Assembly (NCBI RefSeq): GCF_002482385.1 | Contig: NZ_DLFW01000007.1 | Span: 1 to 10,165, forward strand | Reading direction: 5' to 3' | Source: Dysgonomonas sp. UBA7710 | GTDB taxonomy: Bacteria; Bacteroidota; Bacteroidia; Bacteroidales; Dysgonomonadaceae | DNA: 10,165 nt | Shown here: piece by piece, positions 5,412 through 10,165 of the stretch | Position numbering within the stretch: the first letter of the stretch is position 1 | How the letters are laid out: each line of letters opens with the position of its first letter | Made by a program: the position numbers and the translations under genes | The notes under the pieces: generated by a model | Told to the model about the DNA's origin: nothing | What the model saw: only the letters and a program-made list of their open reading frames with translations | The model's database searches: none

Positions 5412-7499
5412 ATGGCGCAAATAAATAAGATATTCAATTCCAAGATTAAGATACCTACACCGGTTTTTTTTATAATGACCATTCTGGTCATTTGGTATGT
5501 TTTGCCCCGTGAAGGCAAATATAAGTATTCATATACCGAGAACCGACCCTGGCAATATGGTTTGCTGACTGCTCCGTTCAACTTTCATATACATAAATCC
5601 GACAAGCAGGTACAGGAGGAAAAAGATAGTATAATGCGGTCTTATCAGCCATATTATTATACCGATCTTAACATATCAAAGAAGACAGTGTCTCAGTTTT
5701 CGCAGGATGCTTTGGCAAAGAGTATCCCCTCAGAATATATAAGCTATGTGAACCGCAAGCTCAATGAAGTGTATAAGGCTGGTATAATATCCGCTGAGGA
5801 TTATGATAAAGTCCAGCAACTGAACAAAAAGCAACTGCAACTGGTAAATGATAATAATGTTGCCAGTACCCGTCATCTGGCATCTTTCTATACACCTAAG
5901 CAGGCTTATGAGAAAATTATAAGTGATGCGCCATCGAGTGTGGATATTAGTCATTTGAGGGCCTTCAATCTGAATGACTACCTGAATGTGAACGTGCTGT
6001 ATGACGAAAAAATGTCGTCTAACGAAAAAGAAGAACTGCTCAAGCAGGTAGCATTATACGAGGGAGAAGTACAATCGGGAGAAAAAATAATAGACCGGGG
6101 CGAAATTGTCGATGCCCGTACAAAGAATATACTAGATTCTTACAACCGGGAGGTAGAAAGCAAAGTAGGTACAAAGTCAAAGCCCGGCTGGCTGATGTTC
6201 GGAGAACTGGTCATGCTCTCCCTGCTGTTGATGTCACTGATGGTGTATCTTAAATTTTACAGGCTGCATGAGTATAACAACCGGAAGAATATCATCTTTA
6301 TTCTCATAATGGTCGGGATATTTCCTATTATCACCGGTATTATGGCCGACACGAAGATGTTCAGCCTGATGTATCTGGCTCCGTTTGCCATACCTACTAT
6401 ACTGATCCGTACATTTATAGATTCGCGGACAGCCATGACCACGCATATGATTACGGTACTCATCTGTGCTTTGATGCTTCCTTTGGCCCAGATGGCGCAA
6501 TTTATCGTCATTCAGGTAATGATAGGGTATATGTGTATATTCAGTCTTAGAAATCTATCGGAGCGTTCACAGCTCGTATATTGCTCCATTCTCATTTTGC
6601 TGACGTATGTGATTACATATACGGCCTGGGTTCTCTGTACAGAAGGAAACCCCTCTCTTCTGATAGAGAACGGCAGGATGTATATTTACTTCTGCATCAA
6701 TTTTGTATTTGTGTCGTTTGCTTATCTGTTAGTCTATGTGTGTGAGCGGGTTTTCGGCTTCATCTCCGAAGTGAGCATGATAGAATTATCGAATACCAAC
6801 AGGCCATTGCTACAGGAGTTATCCGAGGTAGCACCCGGAACATTTCAGCACTCCATGCAGGTATCCACATTGGTAGTGTCGGCGGCGCACCGTATAGGGG
6901 CGAATGCGACTCTTGTCCGTACAGGGGCTCTTTATCACGATATAGGTAAAATGGTAAATCCTATTTTCTTTACCGAAAATCAGATTGAAGGTATCGATCC
7001 GCATGCCGGACTTACAGAGAAAGAGAGCGCCTGTATTATCATAGGGCATGTTGCCGAGGGGGTGAAGATTGCCAGGAAATATAATCTGCCACAACAGATT
7101 ATCGATTTTATACAGACACACCACGGAAAAGGTAAGGCAAAGTATTTCTATAATTCATATGTAAATAGTCATCCCGATGAAGAGGTCGATGAAGAGGATT
7201 TTACTTATCCGGGTCCTAATCCGTTTACCCGTGAAACCGCTTTATTGATGATGGCTGATACCATAGAAGCCGCATCGCGCAGTTTGAAAGATAACAGCAA
7301 AGAAGCAATAAGCGGACTTGTTAACAGGCTTGTAGATTCGCAGGTGGCCGACGGGCTTTTCAAGAATGCGCCGATTACATTTAAAGATATAGAATTAGCA
7401 AAAGAAGTGTTTTCCGAAAAACTGGTGAGTATGCGTCATATGCGTGTAGCCTATCCCGAATTGAAGAAGCGGAATGACGAGACATTGATAGAACAATAA
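5412..7499 (+). CDS. 7TM-HD phosphohydrolase, PgpH/YqfF-like (probable c-di-AMP phosphodiesterase)
   Basis: 695 residues in the order known for PgpH: one N-terminal membrane helix (about 14-31); a large extracytoplasmic domain (about 33-255, the 7TMR-HDED region); seven helices (about 260-450); then a cytoplasmic HD domain (about 465-690). The metal-binding residues are visible: His480 in APGTFQHSMQ, His509-Asp510 in ALYHDIGKM, His546 in IIGHV, His570-His571 in QTHHGKGKA, and Asp616 in MMADTIEA. Characterised members (Listeria PgpH) hydrolyse cyclic di-AMP to pApA, which affects osmotic balance and the cell wall. That substrate is inferred here from the architecture. An acidic loop (589-596) precedes the TYPGPNPF motif. 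A -7 element just upstream gives it its own promoter, and the peptidase gene starts 31 bp after it. All catalytic residues are present. Confidence 0.92.
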   Translation: MAQINKIFNSKIKIPTPVFFIMTILVIWYVLPREGKYKYSYTENRPWQYGLLTAPFNFHIHKSDKQVQEEKDSIMRSYQPYYYTDLNISKKTVSQFSQDALAKSIPSEYISYVNRKLNEVYKAGIISAEDYDKVQQLNKKQLQLVNDNNVASTRHLASFYTPKQAYEKIISDAPSSVDISHLRAFNLNDYLNVNVLYDEKMSSNEKEELLKQVALYEGEVQSGEKIIDRGEIVDARTKNILDSYNREVESKVGTKSKPGWLMFGELVMLSLLLMSLMVYLKFYRLHEYNNRKNIIFILIMVGIFPIITGIMADTKMFSLMYLAPFAIPTILIRTFIDSRTAMTTHMITVLICALMLPLAQMAQFIVIQVMIGYMCIFSLRNLSERSQLVYCSILILLTYVITYTAWVLCTEGNPSLLIENGRMYIYFCINFVFVSFAYLLVYVCERVFGFISEVSMIELSNTNRPLLQELSEVAPGTFQHSMQVSTLVVSAAHRIGANATLVRTGALYHDIGKMVNPIFFTENQIEGIDPHAGLTEKESACIIIGHVAEGVKIARKYNLPQQIIDFIQTHHGKGKAKYFYNSYVNSHPDEEVDEEDFTYPGPNPFTRETALLMMADTIEAASRSLKDNSKEAISGLVNRLVDSQVADGLFKNAPITFKDIELAKEVFSEKLVSMRHMRVAYPELKKRNDETLIEQ

Positions 7500-7530
7500 G
7501 GATTTTAATACTGTAAAAACTAAAATATAG

Positions 7531-8718
7531 ATGAAAAAATTAGTAGTGTTATCAGCATTTATTTTGCTGACATTGGGCATAAGCGCCCAAGGTGCCGGAA
7601 GCGGTTATCAGTTTTCCGTTGTGAAAGAAAATCCCATTACCTCTATTAAGAATCAGGGGAACAGTGGTACTTGCTGGAGTTTTTCAGGACTGGGCTTCCT
7701 CGAATCGGAAGTTATCCGTATGGGCAAAGGTGAGCACGATCTGTCGGAGATGTACATTGTGCGCCGTAATTATGCAGATAAGGCAGATAAATTTGTAAGG
7801 GTGGGAGGTAACCTGAATTTTGCTCAGGGAGGTTCTTTTGCCGATGTCGTAGAAACATTAAATGAGTACGGAGTTCTTCCGAATGAGGCTTATATCGGCC
7901 TTAACTATGGTGAGACAATGCACAAGCACGGGGAAGTTGAAGCCGGCCTTTCCGGATATGTGAAAGGTGTTAATGAAAATAAGAACAAGCGTATTTCTCC
8001 GGTATGGAAACAAGGACTGAATGGCATTCTTGATGCTTACTTCGGAGTTGTTCCTCAGGATTTCCAATATCAGGGTAAATCATATACTGCCGGGTCGCTG
8101 CGTCAGTCTTTAGGTTTGGAGGCAAGTAATTATATCTCTCTTACCTCATTCACCCATCATCCGTTCTATGCTCCGTTTGCCCTTGAAATTCCGGATAACT
8201 GGCGTTGGTCGCTTTCATACAACCTGCCAATAGATGAACTGATGCAAACTATCGATGATGCCTTGAATAACGGTTATACAGTAGCATGGGCTACCGATGT
8301 GAGTGAGATAGGGTTTACCCGTAACGGCCTTGCTGTTATTCCCGACGATGAAGCCCCTGAAAATGTAGGTTCAGATCAGGCGCATTGGTTAGGTCTTTCT
8401 CAAACAGAAAAAAACAATCGTATCAAAGCTAAGATAGAAGAGGGTCCTGTGAAGGAAAAAACTATTACACAGGAGATGCGCCAGATAGCATATGATAATC
8501 AGGAGACTACCGACGATCATGGTATGCAGATATATGGTATTGCCAAAGACCAGAACGGAAATAAGTATTATCTGGTAAAAAACTCTTGGGGTGAGGCTGG
8601 TGCATATAAAGGTATCTGGTATGCTTCGGAAGCATTCGTGAAGTATAAGACAATGAGTGTAATGATACACAAAGATGCTTTACCAAAAGGAATAGCTAAG
8701 AAACTTACTCTGAAATAA
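7531..8718 (+). CDS. Exported C1-family cysteine peptidase, aminopeptidase C (BlmH/PepC)-like
   Basis: 395 residues. Residues 1-19 are a classical signal peptide (MKK, hydrophobic core, then ISA|Q), so the product is predicted to reach the periplasm or beyond. The papain-type catalytic set is complete: Gln42 (NQGNSGTCW) for the oxyanion hole, Cys48 (TCWSFSG), His330 (TTDDHGMQI) and Asn351 (KNSWGE). The long insertion between the Cys and His blocks and the 'SEMYIVRRNY' segment are typical of the bleomycin hydrolase/aminopeptidase C branch rather than plain papain. Firmicutes PepC is cytoplasmic and trims peptide N-termini; an exported form suggests use on periplasmic or external peptides. The gene is 31 bp after the HD phosphohydrolase and its stop is one base from the next ATG, suggesting coupling with the lipoprotein. 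Confidence 0.92.
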   Translation: MKKLVVLSAFILLTLGISAQGAGSGYQFSVVKENPITSIKNQGNSGTCWSFSGLGFLESEVIRMGKGEHDLSEMYIVRRNYADKADKFVRVGGNLNFAQGGSFADVVETLNEYGVLPNEAYIGLNYGETMHKHGEVEAGLSGYVKGVNENKNKRISPVWKQGLNGILDAYFGVVPQDFQYQGKSYTAGSLRQSLGLEASNYISLTSFTHHPFYAPFALEIPDNWRWSLSYNLPIDELMQTIDDALNNGYTVAWATDVSEIGFTRNGLAVIPDDEAPENVGSDQAHWLGLSQTEKNNRIKAKIEEGPVKEKTITQEMRQIAYDNQETTDDHGMQIYGIAKDQNGNKYYLVKNSWGEAGAYKGIWYASEAFVKYKTMSVMIHKDALPKGIAKKLTLK

Positions 8719-8719
8719 T

Positions 8720-9151
8720 ATGATAATAAGGATAATAGGTCTTTTGCTCATGTTTTCTCTGTTTAGTGCATGTAATGTGCCTAAACAGGAGAAAGAGGTA
8801 AGCGAAAACGTAGTCGTTGAACGATCCGGGATTCCGGTAAAACTCGAAAAAGGAAACATACGGCATACAGTCATGTTTAATCTGAAATATGATGTGGATG
8901 CTCCCGAAACCGACAAGTTCCTGCAAGACGGACAACGTATTTTAAGTGCCCTTCCTATGGTGAAAAACTTCGAAGTATCCCGTCAAGTCAGCAGTAAGAA
9001 TGAATATAATTTCTATTTTTCGATGGTTTTCGATAATCAGGAAGCCTATAAGGCCTATAATGCCCATCCTGAGCATATAAAATTTGTAAAAGAACGCTGG
9101 GAGACCGAAGTCACAAATTTTCTTGAAGCGGATTTTGTTGCTGTCGAATAG
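8720..9151 (+). CDS. Dabb-domain lipoprotein
   Basis: 143 residues. The N-terminus has a basic residue, a hydrophobic core and a lipobox LFSAC with Cys18 as the lipidation site, followed by a polar linker (19-45). Residues 46-143 look like a stress-responsive alpha/beta barrel (Dabb) domain: IRHTVMFNLK (47-56) as the first strand, FSMVFDNQEAYKAYNAHPEH (100-119) as the strand-helix pair with its conserved His116-Pro117, then a C-terminal strand ending in EADFVAVE. Dabb proteins are small dimeric barrels, mostly cytosolic with unclear function; a lipid-anchored version is less usual. It begins one base after the peptidase stop, so the pair is probably coupled and both act outside the cytoplasm. 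No substrate can be named. Confidence 0.85.
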   Translation: MIIRIIGLLLMFSLFSACNVPKQEKEVSENVVVERSGIPVKLEKGNIRHTVMFNLKYDVDAPETDKFLQDGQRILSALPMVKNFEVSRQVSSKNEYNFYFSMVFDNQEAYKAYNAHPEHIKFVKERWETEVTNFLEADFVAVE

Positions 9152-9173
9152 AGAGTTGTATACCCGGTGAAGA

Positions 9174-9187
9174 TATAGATATCTATA
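9174..9187. other. Perfect 14-bp AT-rich palindrome
   Basis: TATAGATATCTATA is its own reverse complement, centred between 9180 and 9181, and lies in the convergent gap between the lipoprotein and the surface-protein gene. It may be a chance AT palindrome or a binding site; nothing around it identifies a regulator. Confidence 0.4.
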
Positions 9188-9198
9188 AACGAACAGGT

Positions 9199-9218
9199 AG
9201 CCCGGTTTATTCCGGGCT
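9199..9218. terminator. GC-rich hairpin between convergent genes
   Basis: AGCCCGG (9199-9205) and CCGGGCT (9212-9218) form a perfect 7-bp stem with loop TTTATT. It is placed 48 bases after the lipoprotein stop and 45 bases after the stop of the minus-strand gene, so it can serve both as a bidirectional terminator. Neither side has a strong T-run, so efficiency is uncertain. Confidence 0.55.
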
Positions 9219-9262
9219 GTATACACAATCAAATAAATCGGATGTGCTCGCATCGTTCGCCG

Positions 9263-10165
9263 TTATTCTCGGACGCACCTTACGCTATGAGCGTAGCCGC
9301 GAGAGCGGTAGGCGACAGGGTTCACGGTTCCGGCATAGAAGCTTAGATAGTATGCGCGCGTCTCATTGCTGACCGAGCCGCTCCAATTGTAGCCGTACAG
9401 GCCCACATATAATAGTTGGCCGGCGTCTGTATAGCGGCACCCGGAAGCGGGAAAGTATAATTGCTCACCCGTAGCGACAATTGTGTAGGCGAGTTGGCTA
9501 AGTGTGGCCGGACCACCGTCAGCAGAGGACGGAGTGATACTGGTGGAAACAAAGTTCCACGCATAATTGGCATCTTCATAAGGCAATGTATGGGATGCAT
9601 CCCCGAAGTCGTTGCTGACAGGCATTACCCAGCTTTTGGTCAGTTTACTATTGTCTTTGATAGCAGCCGCAGATAGGTATTTACAGATGTCGCCCTGGTA
9701 GTTTGCCGGGGTATGGGCCGAGGTTGCAAGGTAATTGACAGAGCGGTTGTCTGTAGAACCTGTGGTGACATAAGGGATTTTATCAAAGTCAGTATTTCCG
9801 CCGGTGGTCATATCCGCATCAATGAGCAGTTTAGAACGGAGAGCCAAGACGGCAGACTGCATATCCGCATTAGGATTTGTATAACCGGTAGTTACATCCG
9901 AAACTTTCACCTTGTAGTATTTACCCGTTGCTATGGCAGGGATGTAAAGGTAAGTGTCTCCTGTGAAATAATTTACTATTTCTGTACTCGCGGCAACACC
10001 CACAAGACTCCCCCATTTGAAGAATAAGCCCTGGTAACCTTCTTTAGCTCCATGCGATTCGTCGAAGGTCAGGGAACCTATGAAGCCGTTGGCCTCGTCC
10101 GGCATAAAGTAAATGTTAGAACCTGCCCATCTGTATTCAAACGGCGGCCTCGGCACTTCTATCCC
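9263..10165 (-). CDS. Fimbrillin/FISUMP-like surface protein, C-terminal part (5' end outside window)
   Basis: About 300 residues of the 3' part are visible. The reading frame stays open to the window edge; the GTG at 10156 is an internal valine (preceded by Gly-Ile-Glu), not a start. It begins with PRPPFEYRWAGSNIYF and LTFDESHGAKEGYQG LFFKWGSLVG-type text, then YLYIPA, then a tail with YFPASGCRYTD, GYNWSGS, AYYLSF and the end SVRCVRE. This combination is common in Bacteroidales fimbrillin-family and FISUMP ('major paralogous') proteins, and the tail fits a C-type-lectin-like fold. Such proteins are usually lipid-anchored, exported adhesin or pilus components; the anchor would lie outside the window. 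The last ~50 codons are unusually rich in NNY codons (see findings). It converges with the lipoprotein gene. The family call is moderate; the exact role is unknown. Confidence 0.7.
   Translation of the reverse strand, partial: GIEVPRPPFEYRWAGSNIYFMPDEANGFIGSLTFDESHGAKEGYQGLFFKWGSLVGVAASTEIVNYFTGDTYLYIPAIATGKYYKVKVSDVTTGYTNPNADMQSAVLALRSKLLIDADMTTGGNTDFDKIPYVTTGSTDNRSVNYLATSAHTPANYQGDICKYLSAAAIKDNSKLTKSWVMPVSNDFGDASHTLPYEDANYAWNFVSTSITPSSADGGPATLSQLAYTIVATGEQLYFPASGCRYTDAGQLLYVGLYGYNWSGSVSNETRAYYLSFYAGTVNPVAYRSRGYAHSVRCVRE
9266..9415 (-). other. Candidate hypervariable C-terminal segment (DGR-like variable region)
   Basis: In the last ~50 codons of the surface-protein gene, surface-loop positions are filled by NNC/NNT codons, while conserved framework residues (GYNW, YYL, SVRCVRE) stay fixed. 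The six codons for VAYRSR are GTC GCC TAC CGC TCT CGC, all NNY, as expected if AAY codons in a template were randomised at adenines. Only three AAY codons remain in the segment (NW, SNE and VNP). Diversity-generating retroelements place their variable region exactly here, at the 3' end of a C-type-lectin-fold gene. No template repeat or reverse transcriptase is in the window, so this is a pattern match only. Confidence 0.3.

Noticed and set aside
9461..10027. Plus-strand frames opposite the surface-protein gene
   Set aside because: No domain features; they are antisense to a frame with clear family motifs.
10154..10156. GTG as the start of the minus-strand surface protein
   Set aside because: The frame continues upstream to the window edge, and the protein lacks the signal peptide and N-terminal part expected of the family. 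The gene is cut by the window.

Overview
The window reads as chromosomal DNA of a Bacteroidota bacterium, most likely of the order Bacteroidales. The evidence is: two matches to the Bacteroidota -7 promoter element TAnnTTTG; A-rich start contexts without Shine-Dalgarno sequences; a Kdo transferase (Gram-negative outer membrane); a PgpH-type 7TM-HD phosphohydrolase; 'SAQ'-type signal peptide and lipoprotein ends; and a fimbrillin/FISUMP-like surface protein ending in SVRCVRE. A Dysgonomonas-like relative is possible, but the sequence alone does not fix the genus.

Region 1 (1-606) is AT-rich and has no convincing protein gene. It holds a small hairpin (43-66) and, at 327-457, an imperfect direct repeat. 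Both repeat copies can pair with the same central segment, giving two mutually exclusive hairpins; the second is followed by T5. This looks like a small RNA or an attenuator-type leader.

Region 2 (607-2419) is a compact, very AT-rich four-gene cassette: an 84-aa two-cysteine, glycine-rich hydrophobic peptide with an N-terminal hydrophobic leader; a 135-aa four-helix basic membrane protein whose ATG overlaps the peptide stop; a SpoIIM/DUF95-family membrane protein; and a Yip1-like membrane protein. It ends at a strong hairpin with a T-run (2449-2500). SpoIIM/DUF95 proteins are known partners in circular-bacteriocin clusters of Firmicutes, so a bacteriocin-like peptide with membrane helpers is the working hypothesis. 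No ABC transporter or modification enzyme is present in the window, and the function is inferred. This is the best candidate for an undescribed system here.

Region 3 (2518-9218) is ordinary core genome with higher GC. gltX (glutamyl-tRNA synthetase) and waaA/kdtA (Kdo transferase) are 11 bp apart and read from a promoter at about 2544. A PgpH-like HD phosphohydrolase has its own promoter at 5385 and is followed by an exported C1/BlmH-type cysteine peptidase and, after a single base, a Dabb-domain lipoprotein. A GC hairpin (9199-9218) separates this block from the convergent gene.

Region 4 (9263-10165, minus strand) is the 3' part of a fimbrillin/FISUMP-like surface protein that runs off the window. 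Its last ~50 codons look like a C-type-lectin-type tail rich in NNY codons, the pattern expected of a diversity-generating-retroelement variable region. No template repeat or reverse transcriptase is visible in the window.
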